DNA from: an uncultured Massilia sp. | Lineage (GTDB): Bacteria; Pseudomonadota; Gammaproteobacteria; Burkholderiales; Burkholderiaceae_D | Length of the DNA stretch: 52,559 nucleotides | NCBI GenBank assembly: GCA_913777025.1 | Contig: CAJYQM010000405.1 | Span: 1 to 52,559, forward strand | Direction: 5' to 3' | Part shown: positions 20,317-29,124 of the stretch, piece after piece | Layout of the letters: the number at the start of each line of letters is the position of its first letter | How positions within the stretch are numbered: the first letter of the stretch is position 1 | Program-made: the position numbers and the translations under genes | Notes under the pieces: model-generated | What the model was told of the DNA's origin: nothing | What the model saw: only the letters and a program-made list of their open reading frames with translations | The model's database searches: none

Positions 20317-21240
20317 ATGTCGATATCAAAATTGCCTGATTTCGAGGGCCTGGCGCTGTTCGCCAGGGTGGCCGAAGAGCGTTCGTTTGCCGGCGCCGCC
20401 CGCGCGCTCGACGTGTCGGTAGCGACCGTGTCGCGCGGCGTGGCCCGGCTCGAGGAGCGGCTCGGCGCGCGCCTCCTGAACCGCAGCTCGCGCCAGCTGG
20501 CGCTGACGGAGTTCGGTGAAACGGTGGCGGAAAATGCCCGGCGGGTGGTCCAGGAAGCGCAAGCGGCCGAAGGCGCGGCACGCGAGATGTCGGCCCGGCC
20601 GCGCGGCCTGGTCCGGCTGTCGGTGCCGATGTCCTTCGGCCTGCGCTGGGTCGCGCCCTTGCTGCCGGCCTTTTTCCGCGCATACCCGGAGGTGTCGATC
20701 GACCTGCACCTGGGCGATGCCCAGGTCGACCTGGTCGGGCAGGGCTTCGATGCCGCGCTGCGCATCGCCGTGCTGCCGGACTCGTCACTGGTGGCGCGCC
20801 GCCTGTGCCGGGTATCGCCGCTGGTGGTGGCCGCGCCGGCCTACCTCGAGCGGCACGGCACGCCCACGCATCCGTCCGAGCTGGATGCGCATGCCTGCCT
20901 GGGCTATGCCTACCGTGCGCGCAGCGACGTGTGGCGCTTTACCAACGCCGCCGGCGAGGAAGTGAAGGTCAAGCCGGCCGGCCCGCTGCGGGTGACGAAT
21001 TCCGACGCCCTGATGCCGACCGTGCTGGATGGCCTGGCGATCGCCGAGTTCCCCGAGTTCATTTGTGCCGATCAGGTACGCGATGGCCGGCTTGTCCCGA
21101 TACTGAGCGACTGGACCCTGCCGCGCGGCGGCCTGTATTTCGTCACGCCGTCGGCACGCACGCGCCCCGCCAAGGTCGAAGCGCTGTCCTCATTCTTCGT
21201 GCAACACCTGAGTGACCCGGCATGGCGCATCGTCGCGTAA
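20317..21240 (+). CDS. LysR-family transcriptional regulator
   Basis: A complete 307 aa LysR protein. The N-terminal winged HTH is at about residues 22-41 (RSFAGAARALDVSVATVSRG), then ARLEERLGARLLNRSSR. A substrate-binding domain follows (VRLSVPMSFGLRWVAPLLPAFF). It resembles the LysR branch that often controls divergent oxidoreductases. The SDR gene starts about 120 bp away in the other direction, and that shared region should hold the operator. The 266 bp beyond its stop, up to 21506, is AT-richer. It shows only a short CCGAAC/GTTCGG hairpin near 21431-21447 and no gene. Confidence 0.93.
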   Translation: MSISKLPDFEGLALFARVAEERSFAGAARALDVSVATVSRGVARLEERLGARLLNRSSRQLALTEFGETVAENARRVVQEAQAAEGAAREMSARPRGLVRLSVPMSFGLRWVAPLLPAFFRAYPEVSIDLHLGDAQVDLVGQGFDAALRIAVLPDSSLVARRLCRVSPLVVAAPAYLERHGTPTHPSELDAHACLGYAYRARSDVWRFTNAAGEEVKVKPAGPLRVTNSDALMPTVLDGLAIAEFPEFICADQVRDGRLVPILSDWTLPRGGLYFVTPSARTRPAKVEALSSFFVQHLSDPAWRIVA

Positions 21241-21506
21241 TACCCATGCAAGGTTCATAACTGGTTGATATCTATGCAAAAAATGATGAGCTGGACGCGA
21301 TGCGCAAACCGATCCGGTGGATTCCATGTGACACGAATAGATATTGCCGCCTGACATGGTGGCAAAAAGCTGCGGAAGAGTGTAACTTTTGATCCTTTCG
21401 ACTCGTAAAGTTTCCCCCGCTACGTGCGATTCCGAACAAAACAGTTCGGGCTGCATGACGGATAATGATGGTTGTTGTTTTTTCAAATTTGGACTCGTGA
21501 GACCCC

Positions 21507-24500
21507 ATGCACACAGTTGATTTTCACCGCGACGACACCAGCGAAGCACCGCCGGCTCGAGCGCCCGCCCGCGCCCCCGCCCTGCCCGCCCCGGTGTTGA
21601 GCTGGCTGCAAAGGGTCGAAGCGGCAGCGCATCCCCAGCCCAAGCTGACCGCCGAAGTCGCAGACCCCAAGGCTGTTCAGTACAAATTTGTTTACGTCAT
21701 GGCCCCGACCAGCGGCGGCCGCCATGTCGCGGTGTGCCTGTGCAAGGCGCGCCTGCGCCCGAACGGGGACGTGGCTTCGGCCAGCCCGGTCGGCGAAGTG
21801 TTTTCGCTGCTGTCGGCGCCGCCCGCCTACCTCGAAGGCGAGGATGAGGACCTGGTCCGTTTCTTCATCGCCATGCGCAGCGGCTCCAACCAGAGCACCA
21901 GCGCCACCGAACCCAAGGGCAAGGTCGGCGCCATCCTGCTGCAGCAACTGCTGGCGCAGGGCAAGCTGCTGTGGGCCAACTCGTGGTCGGACATGAGCAA
22001 TGGCTTGCTGTATCCGCTGCAGGCCGGTCCGGTACGCCAGGCCAATCTCACCTGGCGCGACGAAGGCCGCATCGCCAAGCTCGGCTGGTCGGTGGAACCG
22101 GCCAAGGGCGCGAACCACCCGGGCGCCGACCTGGTCGACTACATGCTGCCAACCGATCCGCCGTGGTACATCGACAATCTGTCCTGCGGTCCTTTGGCCC
22201 TGAACCGTGGCGGTATCGACATTTCGCTGGGCGAGCTGCAGGCGCTGGTGTCGCAGGCGCCGCCGCTATCCGGCAACGACAAGAAACGCGTGTCGCAGCT
22301 GCTGCTGGCGCACGGCCTGCAGCAATTGATGCCGCTGCCGCAGCCGCTCACGCAGCGCATCCGCACCGACGTCAAGCCGCAGCCGCACCTGCTGCTCGAT
22401 GCCATCCCGGTGGCCGAAGGCAATGGCCAGCGCTGGCAGGATTTCGCCGTGCTGTCCTTCGACTACGACGGCCAGCGCGTGTCCTTCGACCCGGCCCAGC
22501 GCGTGGTGCGCCAGATTGGCGACGTCACCGAAGTTATCCAGCGCAACGACGCCTTCGAAGCCGCGGCGCTCGACATGCTGCACGAGATCGGTTTCCGCAA
22601 GCCGGCCACGGCGCCGCTGTCGGCACTGGCTGGCGCGCAATTGCTGGATAGCCAGGCGCATTGGCTGCGCTTTGCCGAAAACGAACTGGACGCGCTGTCG
22701 GACATTGGCTGGCACGTGCAAAAGTCGCCCAAGTACCGCTACGACGTGGTGCCGGTTGAAGACTGGTACGCCGAGATCGAGGAACCGCCCGAAGCCGGCA
22801 ACGCCTGGTTCGAGCTGGAACTGGGCATCGTGGTCAACCGCAAGCGCGTGCCGCTGCTGCCCGTGTTGGTGCAATTGATCCGTAGCACGCCGCTGGATTT
22901 CAACCCGGAAGTGCTGGCGTTCCACGGCGAAGCCGACCAGATGCTGGCGACCCTGCCCGATGGCCTGCGCGTGGCGCTGCCCTGGGGCCGCGTCAAGCCG
23001 ATCCTCTCCACACTGGGCGAGCTGTATTTCAACGACAAGATCAAGGCCAAGGTCCGCCTGTCGACGCTGGACGCGGCGCGCCTGGAAGACCTGGCGCGCG
23101 GTACCGATTTCAACTGGACCGGCGGCGAACGCCTGCGCGAGACTGGCCGCAAGCTGAGCCAGTTCGGCAAGGTCAAGAAGGTCGAGGCGCCGAAAGGCCT
23201 GCAAGCCAGCCTGCGCGACTACCAGCTGGACGGCCTGGCCTGGATGCAATTCCTGCGCGAATACGACCTGGGCGGCATCCTGGCCGACGACATGGGCCTC
23301 GGCAAGACCGTGCAGACCATCGCCCATATCCTGACCGAAAAGGAAGCGGGCCGCCTGACCGCGCCGGCGCTGGTGATCGCCCCGACCAGCCTGATGGCCA
23401 ACTGGATGGAAGAAGCCGCGCGCTTCGCCCCCAGCCTGAAGGTGCTGCTGTTGCAGGGCAAGGAGCGCATGGACTTGTTCGACCAGATCGAGCAGGCCGA
23501 CATCGTGCTCACCACTTATGCACTGTTGCCGCGCGACGAGGAAAAGCTGCGCGAGCACGAGTACCACCTGGTGATCCTGGACGAATCGCACTACATCAAG
23601 AACACGCGCTCGAAGGCGGCGCAGACGGCCGGTTCGCTGAATGCGCGCCACCGCCTGTGCCTGTCCGGCACGCCGCTGGAAAACCACCTGGGTGAATTGT
23701 GGTCGCAGTTCCACTTCCTGCTGCCGGGCCTGCTGGGTGACGAAAAGACCTTCAACAGCCAGTTCCGCCATCCCATCGAACGCCAGGACGACCCGGTGCG
23801 CCGCGCGCTGCTGAACCGCCGCATCAAGCCTTTCCTGTTGCGTCGTACCAAGGAAAACGTGGCCAAGGAGCTGCCGGAAAAGACGGAGATGATCCGCCGC
23901 ATCGAACTCTCGGGCGCCCAGCGCGACCTGTACGAGACGGTGCGCCTGGCGATGGACAAGAAAGTGCGCGAGGAAATCGACCGCAAGGGCGTGGCGCGCA
24001 GCCAGATCGTGATCCTGGAAGCGCTCTTGAAACTGCGCCAGGTCTGCTGCGACCCGCGCCTGGTGAAAGCCATGCCGGCCAAGAAGAACACCGCGGCCGT
24101 GTCGGCCAAGCTGACCGACCTGATGCAGATGGTCGACGACCTGCTGGGCGAAGGCCGCAAGATCCTGGTGTTTTCGCAGTTCACCAGCATGCTCGGCCTG
24201 ATCGAGGAAGAACTGGATGCACGGAATATTCCGTACGCCATCCTGACCGGCGAGACGCGCGACCGTTCGGCGCAAGTCGCCGCCTTCCAGCAGGGCGCGG
24301 TGCCGATCTTCCTGATCAGCCTGAAAGCCGGCGGCGTCGGCCTGAACCTGACCGCGGCCGATACCGTGATCCACTACGACCCATGGTGGAACCCGGCGGC
24401 CGAAAACCAGGCCACCGACCGCGCCTGGCGCATCGGGCAGGACAAGCCGGTGTTCGTGTATAAACTGATCGCGAAAGGCACGCTGGAAGAAAAGATCCAG

Positions 24501-24617
24501 CTGCTGCAGCAGAAGAAGTCGGAACTGGCGCAGTCGATCCTGGCCGAAGGGGAATCGCAGAAGATGGCGCTGACGCAAGAAGACCTGCAGGCGATCTTCG
24601 CACCGCTGGAAGACTGA
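21507..24617 (+). CDS. SNF2-family DEAD/DEAH-box helicase-like ATPase
   Basis: A 1036 aa protein whose C-terminal half is a full SNF2 motor. The Walker A is ADDMGLGKTVQT (about 594-605) and the Walker B is ILDESH, a DESH variant of DEAH. Motif III is LSGTPLENHLGELWSQ. The second RecA-like lobe contains VFSQFTSMLGLIEEEL and ends in ATDRAWRIGQDKPVFVYKLI. The N-terminal half of about 560 residues has no motif I recognise. SNF2 ATPases translocate on double-stranded DNA to remodel protein-DNA complexes; RapA, acting on RNA polymerase, is a bacterial relative. No methylase, nuclease or defence gene accompanies it. It is monocistronic and followed by a strong terminator. Confidence 0.93.
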   Translation: MHTVDFHRDDTSEAPPARAPARAPALPAPVLSWLQRVEAAAHPQPKLTAEVADPKAVQYKFVYVMAPTSGGRHVAVCLCKARLRPNGDVASASPVGEVFSLLSAPPAYLEGEDEDLVRFFIAMRSGSNQSTSATEPKGKVGAILLQQLLAQGKLLWANSWSDMSNGLLYPLQAGPVRQANLTWRDEGRIAKLGWSVEPAKGANHPGADLVDYMLPTDPPWYIDNLSCGPLALNRGGIDISLGELQALVSQAPPLSGNDKKRVSQLLLAHGLQQLMPLPQPLTQRIRTDVKPQPHLLLDAIPVAEGNGQRWQDFAVLSFDYDGQRVSFDPAQRVVRQIGDVTEVIQRNDAFEAAALDMLHEIGFRKPATAPLSALAGAQLLDSQAHWLRFAENELDALSDIGWHVQKSPKYRYDVVPVEDWYAEIEEPPEAGNAWFELELGIVVNRKRVPLLPVLVQLIRSTPLDFNPEVLAFHGEADQMLATLPDGLRVALPWGRVKPILSTLGELYFNDKIKAKVRLSTLDAARLEDLARGTDFNWTGGERLRETGRKLSQFGKVKKVEAPKGLQASLRDYQLDGLAWMQFLREYDLGGILADDMGLGKTVQTIAHILTEKEAGRLTAPALVIAPTSLMANWMEEAARFAPSLKVLLLQGKERMDLFDQIEQADIVLTTYALLPRDEEKLREHEYHLVILDESHYIKNTRSKAAQTAGSLNARHRLCLSGTPLENHLGELWSQFHFLLPGLLGDEKTFNSQFRHPIERQDDPVRRALLNRRIKPFLLRRTKENVAKELPEKTEMIRRIELSGAQRDLYETVRLAMDKKVREEIDRKGVARSQIVILEALLKLRQVCCDPRLVKAMPAKKNTAAVSAKLTDLMQMVDDLLGEGRKILVFSQFTSMLGLIEEELDARNIPYAILTGETRDRSAQVAAFQQGAVPIFLISLKAGGVGLNLTAADTVIHYDPWWNPAAENQATDRAWRIGQDKPVFVYKLIAKGTLEEKIQLLQQKKSELAQSILAEGESQKMALTQEDLQAIFAPLED

Positions 24618-24645
24618 AGCGCTCAGATTTCATTGTGAGTACAAC

Positions 24646-24674
24646 AAAAGGCAAGCCTCAGGGCTTGCCTTTTT
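24646..24674 (+). terminator. Intrinsic terminator after the SNF2 gene
   Basis: A 12 bp stem (AAAAGGCAAGCC with GGCTTGCCTTTT) and a four-base loop, ending in a T run, 28 bases past the stop codon. The A/T-flanked stem could act in both directions. Confidence 0.92.
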
Positions 24675-24778
24675 ATTTATGCATACGTCGTAGAAGCAAC
24701 GCCTCGATGGCGATTGTCTATGCAACCGGCAAGCCCGACACTATACTCGTCAAATTCTTCTTTGCAATTAAGGCGTCC

Positions 24779-25996
24779 ATGACCCGCAATGCTCGCGTCC
24801 CAGATCCTGGCCAGGCGGCGCTTGCCACAACGGAAGCCTTTCGCACCATTGCCGAACTCGGGGGCGATCTTGCCTTCATCCTCGATTGCGCATCCAATAC
24901 CCTGGTCTACCTGAGTCGCGGCGCCGATGCCATGCTGGGTTATGGTATAAAAGATATTGAACAACAGCTGAAAGCAGGCGATGATGGCCCTCTTGCCGCC
25001 CTGTGTGCCGGTTTGCCCGAGCGCCTGCGCCGCTTTGCCGAAGGCGACGGCTCGCGCCTGCGCGTGGTGCGCGAGTTCGACCTGCGCCGGCCGGACGCCA
25101 GGATCGCGCCGGTCGAGGTGATCTCGACCCTGCTGCTGGATGCCGATGGCCAGCCGCGGTCGCTGGCCGGACTGGTGCGCGACTTGTCGGCGCGGCGCGC
25201 GCGCGCGCTCGAGCAGAAGCGCTTCGCAAGCATGCTGAACCATGAATTCCGCACGCCGCTGTCGACGATCGACGGCGCGATCCAGCGGCTGGAAGCGACG
25301 GGCGCGAACGCCGACGAGCCGACGCGTCAGCGCTACCGCAAGATTGCGACCGCCACCGACCGCCTGATCGCAATGCTCGACGACTACCTGTCGCCCGAGC
25401 GGATGGCGGAACTGGGACGCGTGCGCCAGCCGAACGCGGTGGCGCCGCGGCTGCTGCTGGAAGAGATCGTGGCCCAGGCACGGGTGGCCGGGCGTCCGGT
25501 CGGCCTCGATGCGGAAGCATTGCCGCCGGCGCTGCGCGGCGAGCCGGCAGGCCTGCGCCTGGCGCTCAAGCTGCTGCTGGAGAATGCGCTGCGCTTTTCC
25601 CCGCCGGGCAGTGCGCTGCACGTGAGCGGCCGGCAGAGCGGCGGCGGGATCGAATTCGCCCTGCGCGATGAAGGGAAGGGCGTGCCGGCGGAGGACGTGG
25701 CGCGCATCTTCGAGAAAGGGTATCGCGGTGCCAACGCGGCCGGTTTGCCCGGCAAGGGGCTCGGCCTGTACATGGCGCAGTCGGTGGTGGAAGTGCATGG
25801 GGGCACGATCGGCGTGGTGGCGCCGAAGGGCGGCGGCGCCGAGTTCCGCCTATGGTTGCCCGCACAAGATGCTCCGGCGAAAGATCTTGCTTCAAGCGGG
25901 ACCAGCAGTGATAATCGGGCAGGCAACGAGGGTAGCCACCCGACAATAGAAAGCAGCGCGGGAAAACGGAACAATAGAAACATGGCCAACCCATGA
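24779..25996 (+). CDS. Sensor histidine kinase (PAS-like input)
   Basis: A 405 aa kinase with no transmembrane segment. An N-terminal PAS-like domain spans about residues 20-138 (LAFILDCASNTLVYLSRGADAMLGY). The phospho-acceptor His155 is in the H-box FASMLNHEFRTPLSTI. The ATPase domain has the N-box LLLENALRFS (Asn269), DEGKGVP and GKGLGLYMAQ. The frame opens upstream at 24635, inside the terminator of the previous gene. ATG 24779, preceded by TAAGG, is the likely start. Its stop overlaps the response-regulator start as ATGA, so the pair is coupled. As a soluble kinase it probably senses an intracellular signal. Confidence 0.9.
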   Translation: MTRNARVPDPGQAALATTEAFRTIAELGGDLAFILDCASNTLVYLSRGADAMLGYGIKDIEQQLKAGDDGPLAALCAGLPERLRRFAEGDGSRLRVVREFDLRRPDARIAPVEVISTLLLDADGQPRSLAGLVRDLSARRARALEQKRFASMLNHEFRTPLSTIDGAIQRLEATGANADEPTRQRYRKIATATDRLIAMLDDYLSPERMAELGRVRQPNAVAPRLLLEEIVAQARVAGRPVGLDAEALPPALRGEPAGLRLALKLLLENALRFSPPGSALHVSGRQSGGGIEFALRDEGKGVPAEDVARIFEKGYRGANAAGLPGKGLGLYMAQSVVEVHGGTIGVVAPKGGGAEFRLWLPAQDAPAKDLASSGTSSDNRAGNEGSHPTIESSAGKRNNRNMANP

Positions 25997-26673
25997 CGCA
26001 AATACTGATTGTTGAAGACAATGGCGAATATGCCGGCGACATGGCCGACTTTCTCAAGGAACTGGGCCATGAAGTAACGATCGCGACCACCGCCGGCGAC
26101 ATGTGGGCGGCACTGACGCGCACGCCCGCGGCCGTGGTGGTGCTCGACCTCGGCCTGCCGGATGAAGACGGCTTCAATGTCATCCCGCGCATGCGCCAGC
26201 TGTATCCCGAGATCGGTTTGCTGGTGCTGACCGGCCGGGTTGCCTTCGACAGCCGCATCCTCGGCCTGCGCCTGGGCGCGGACCACTATCTCACCAAACC
26301 GATCAAGTTCCCGGAACTGGCCGCCCATATCGAGGCGCTGGACCGGCGCGTGCGCCCGAGCGAGCCGGCCCCGGCGCCGATCAAGTGGACGCTGCGCGTG
26401 TCCGCGCGCCAGCTCGAGCTGATGGGCAAGGTGATCGACCTGACCGAAAAAGAGTGCAACTTCCTGCACCTGTTGACCATCAACACCCGGCCGGTGCCGC
26501 GCCAGGTGATCGTGGCCGGCATGGGCGGCGACGACCCGGATGCCAGCCGTCGCGTCGATATGCTGGTGTATCGTTTGCGCAAGAAGGCGCGCACCGGCCT
26601 GGGCCAGGACTTGCCGCTGCGCAGTGCGTACGGCGAAGGCTACAGCCTGTCGGCCGGCTTCACGCTGGCCTGA
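25993..26673 (+). CDS. OmpR-family response regulator
   Basis: A 226 aa regulator. The receiver domain starts ILIVEDN, has the phospho-acceptor Asp52 in VVVLDLGLPDEDG, and the conserved Lys in YLTKPIKF. The C-terminal winged helix of the PhoB/OmpR type is at about 130-222 (IDLTEKECNFLHLL ... RRVDMLVYRLRKK). It is the cognate partner of the kinase whose stop codon it overlaps. Its target genes are not evident. Confidence 0.93.
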   Translation: MTQILIVEDNGEYAGDMADFLKELGHEVTIATTAGDMWAALTRTPAAVVVLDLGLPDEDGFNVIPRMRQLYPEIGLLVLTGRVAFDSRILGLRLGADHYLTKPIKFPELAAHIEALDRRVRPSEPAPAPIKWTLRVSARQLELMGKVIDLTEKECNFLHLLTINTRPVPRQVIVAGMGGDDPDASRRVDMLVYRLRKKARTGLGQDLPLRSAYGEGYSLSAGFTLA

Positions 26674-26766
26674 GCGCACAAGTTAGCGCTACCGCCGGCA
26701 CCCCGCGCTTGGCGTGCCCCCGATTCCGGCTATATTGGAGCTTTCTTGCGCCATGCGAGATCGGCC

Positions 26767-27012
26767 ATGAAATCTGCCTGCCCGTGGGAAGAGGTCCCCA
26801 GCTTCCGGACGCCCGTCGAATTCCGCAGCTTCGAGCGCTGGATGACGGGCCAGGTCAGCGCCGGCATGGCGCGCCAGGTGCCGGTCGGCCAGCCCTACCT
26901 TCCGGATCCCATCCATGTCGAAATCTGGTACCTGCACCTCAGGAGCCGCGAGGTGTGGCGCCTGGTATGGCCGGAGCCGCCGTTCGCCGGGGTGTTCATC
27001 CGGGTGGCGTGA
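26767..27012 (+). CDS. Small hypothetical protein (81 aa)
   Basis: An 81 aa frame starting MKSACPWEEVPSF and rich in Trp, Pro and Arg (WYLHLRSREVWRLVWPEPPF). No signal peptide or membrane span is seen, and no domain is recognised. It follows the two-component genes by about 90 bp, which weakly suggests readthrough from them. An in-frame ATG at 26746 is possible; ATG 26767 was chosen because the extra residues look unlike coding sequence. The order of charged and aromatic residues looks more like a real protein than a shadow, but function is unknown. Confidence 0.5.
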   Translation: MKSACPWEEVPSFRTPVEFRSFERWMTGQVSAGMARQVPVGQPYLPDPIHVEIWYLHLRSREVWRLVWPEPPFAGVFIRVA

Positions 27013-27014
27013 AT

Positions 27015-27111
27015 CAGGGACAGGATGGCGGGCACCGCCTGCCGCTGTCTCATCAATTGGGGACAAAGTGGATGCATGGAAACGATAGTTTCAGATTAAA
27101 TGGGGACAGGG
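27015..27111 (+). repeat. Left GGGGACA module beside the transposase-like gene
   Basis: The stretch upstream of the transposase-like gene holds a GGCGG-GCA-CCGCC hairpin flanked by GGGACAG and CTGTCTC. Two GGGGACA boxes follow (27059-27065 and 27102-27108), separated by about 36 bases that include CGATAGTTTCAG. A diverged inverted copy with the same order of blocks lies at 30817-30880. Such repeats are typical companions of REP-associated transposases. Confidence 0.6.
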
Positions 27112-27159
27112 CGCTCGGGCTGGGCTAGAATACCGGGATTCTGACCGTAACCGACGACC

Positions 27160-27876
27160 ATGGCCCGCCAGCCCCGCCTCATCATCCCGAACCAGCCGCA
27201 CCACCTGATCCAGCGCGGTAACGACAACATCGCCATCTTCCGCGACGACGAGGATTACCGGCAATTCCTTGGCTGGCTGAAGGAAAGCGCGAAGTTCTAC
27301 CACGTCGCCATCCATGCCTGGATGCTGCTGCCGGATCAGCTGCAATTACTCGCCACGCCACTTGATGCGGATGGGCTGGCGCTGATGATGCAGAAGGTCG
27401 GACGCCTCTACGTGCCCTGGTTCAACGCCAAACACGGCCGCTCAGGCACCTTGTTCGGCGGGCGCTTCCGCACCGCCGTCATCGATCCGGCCCAGTACTT
27501 CCTGGCCTGCATGCGCTACATCGAACTGCACCCGTTGCGCGTGCAGCAGGCACAGGCGCCCCAGGATTATCCGTGGTCGAGCTATGCGCATCACGCCGGC
27601 ATCCATGCCGACAGCCTGATCACGGACCACATCAAGTACTGGGAACTGGGCAACACGCCGTTCCAGCGCGAGGCGGCGTACATCCAGCTGGTACAGCAGG
27701 GCTTGTCGGCCGAGGAATTGGCGACGATCGACCAAGCGGTGCTGAAGGGAGCGGCACTGGGGTCGCATGCATTCAAGTTAGCGCTGGAGAAGAAGACCCA
27801 GCGCCAGATCCTGCCAGCCAAGCGCGGACGGCCGTTCAAGGCCAAGTCACCCGACACGGACGGCACCCCATCCTGA
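27160..27876 (+). CDS. REP-associated tyrosine transposase-like (Y1/IS200-type) protein with altered HUH motif
   Basis: A 238 aa protein of the IS200/RAYT family. The N-terminal HHLIQRGNDN, the central GTLFGGRFRTAV and the MRYIELHPLR segment are characteristic; Tyr120 there is the expected nucleophile. The metal-binding His-x-His is missing. Where relatives read PNHVHLL this protein has PDQLQLL, with Gln60 and Gln62 (codons CAG and CAA) at both His positions. The family cleaves single-stranded DNA at palindromes and spreads REP sequences; without HUH this copy is unlikely to do so. It sits among GGGGACA modules. The C-terminus is Lys/Arg-rich (RGRPFKAK), suggesting retained DNA binding. Confidence 0.88.
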   Translation: MARQPRLIIPNQPHHLIQRGNDNIAIFRDDEDYRQFLGWLKESAKFYHVAIHAWMLLPDQLQLLATPLDADGLALMMQKVGRLYVPWFNAKHGRSGTLFGGRFRTAVIDPAQYFLACMRYIELHPLRVQQAQAPQDYPWSSYAHHAGIHADSLITDHIKYWELGNTPFQREAAYIQLVQQGLSAEELATIDQAVLKGAALGSHAFKLALEKKTQRQILPAKRGRPFKAKSPDTDGTPS

Positions 27877-27972
27877 AGGCCGTTCGCGCCGTCCAGGCGC
27901 CGGCGGTCGCACCGGGCGGCGATCCGTCGCTTGCCGCTGGCCAGCCTTGCTGCCACTGGTACACTTGCCAGC

Positions 27973-29124
27973 ATGCAAACTAAAACGACCCTGCCCCTGG
28001 CCTGGCGCTCGCTGTGGGAACTGCGCCGCACGCACAGCGTGTCCACCGGCATGCGCCTGCTGGCGGCCTCCCTGCTGGCGGTTGCGCTGGCGCTGGGCCT
28101 GATGTCGACCGTCGCCGTGTTCGGCCACGTCGACCGGCCCAACTGGTGGATGGCGTCGCTGCTGCCGAACATCGGCATCTGCCTGTGCATCGTCCACACG
28201 CTGCTCGCCACGCTGCGCCTGGCCGAGCGCCTGCTGCCGCCGGCGCTGGTCGAGCGCATGTCGGATGTGCGCGACATCCGTGCCGGCATGGCGCTCAGCG
28301 CGCTGGCGCTGTTCGGCATCATCCTGGGCATGACGATCGGCTTCACCATCGTGCCGATCCTGGTCGGCTTCAATGTGTGGGGGATGTTCGCGTCGCTGCC
28401 GGCGGCGCTGACCAAGTTTGCCGTGTTCCTGCTGTTCGTGATGGCCGCCAACTGGGTCTGGTGGCGTGCGCGCCTGCGCGAGCAGCAGTTGCGGCAGGAT
28501 GCCCTGGACGCGCGCCTGCGCCTGCTGCAGGGCCAGATCGAACCGCACCTGCTGTTCAATACCCTGGCCAATGTGCAAAGCCTGATGGACTATGATCCGC
28601 CGCGCGCCAAGCGCATGCTGGAAACGTTTTCGGCCTACCTGCGCGCCGGCATGACGCAATTGCGCGAGACCGACAGCACGCTGGCCTCAGAAATCGAAAT
28701 GGCGCGCAGCTACCTGGCGCTTTACCAGATCCGCATGGAGGAGCGCCTGCAATTTCGCATCGAGGCGGGCGAGGCCGCCCTGGCGGCGCGCATGCCGGCC
28801 CTGATGCTGCAGCCGCTGGTCGAAAACGCCATCCACCATGGCCTGGAGCCGAAGCTCGACGGCGGCAGCGTGCTGGTCAGCGCGCAGGTCGAAGACGGCC
28901 GGCTGCGGGTGCGCGTGGCCGACGACGGCATGGGCCTGGCGGCGCCGAGCCGGCGCCTGCGTCCCGGCGCCGGCATGGCGGTGGCCAACCTGCGCGCGCG
29001 CCTGCAGACCCAGTTCGGCCTTGGGGCCAGCCTGACGCTGGAAGCGGCGGACCCGGGCACGCGCGCCGTGCTCGACCTGCCTTACCGGACTGGCGCCGGC
29101 GTGGCGGCCGGGGTGGCGTCATGA
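27973..29124 (+). CDS. LytS/YehU-type sensor histidine kinase
   Basis: A 383 aa membrane kinase. Four or so hydrophobic segments occupy about residues 28-50, 60-80, 104-135 and 142-163. A coiled linker and the His-kinase domain QIEPHLLFNTLANVQ with phospho-acceptor His192 follow. The ATPase part contains LMLQPLVENAIHHGLEP and ADDGMGL. This class lacks a periplasmic sensor and senses in or near the membrane. ATG 27973 is chosen over the frame start at 27931 because it removes an unrelated leader. Its TGA overlaps the LytTR regulator start (ATGA at 29121). Confidence 0.92.
   Translation: MQTKTTLPLAWRSLWELRRTHSVSTGMRLLAASLLAVALALGLMSTVAVFGHVDRPNWWMASLLPNIGICLCIVHTLLATLRLAERLLPPALVERMSDVRDIRAGMALSALALFGIILGMTIGFTIVPILVGFNVWGMFASLPAALTKFAVFLLFVMAANWVWWRARLREQQLRQDALDARLRLLQGQIEPHLLFNTLANVQSLMDYDPPRAKRMLETFSAYLRAGMTQLRETDSTLASEIEMARSYLALYQIRMEERLQFRIEAGEAALAARMPALMLQPLVENAIHHGLEPKLDGGSVLVSAQVEDGRLRVRVADDGMGLAAPSRRLRPGAGMAVANLRARLQTQFGLGASLTLEAADPGTRAVLDLPYRTGAGVAAGVAS

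Noticed and set aside
21241-21506. Small gene or RNA before the SNF2 gene
   Set aside because: Only a short hairpin and AT-rich sequence were seen. The 119-codon minus-strand frame there has no ribosome site and overlaps the flanking genes.
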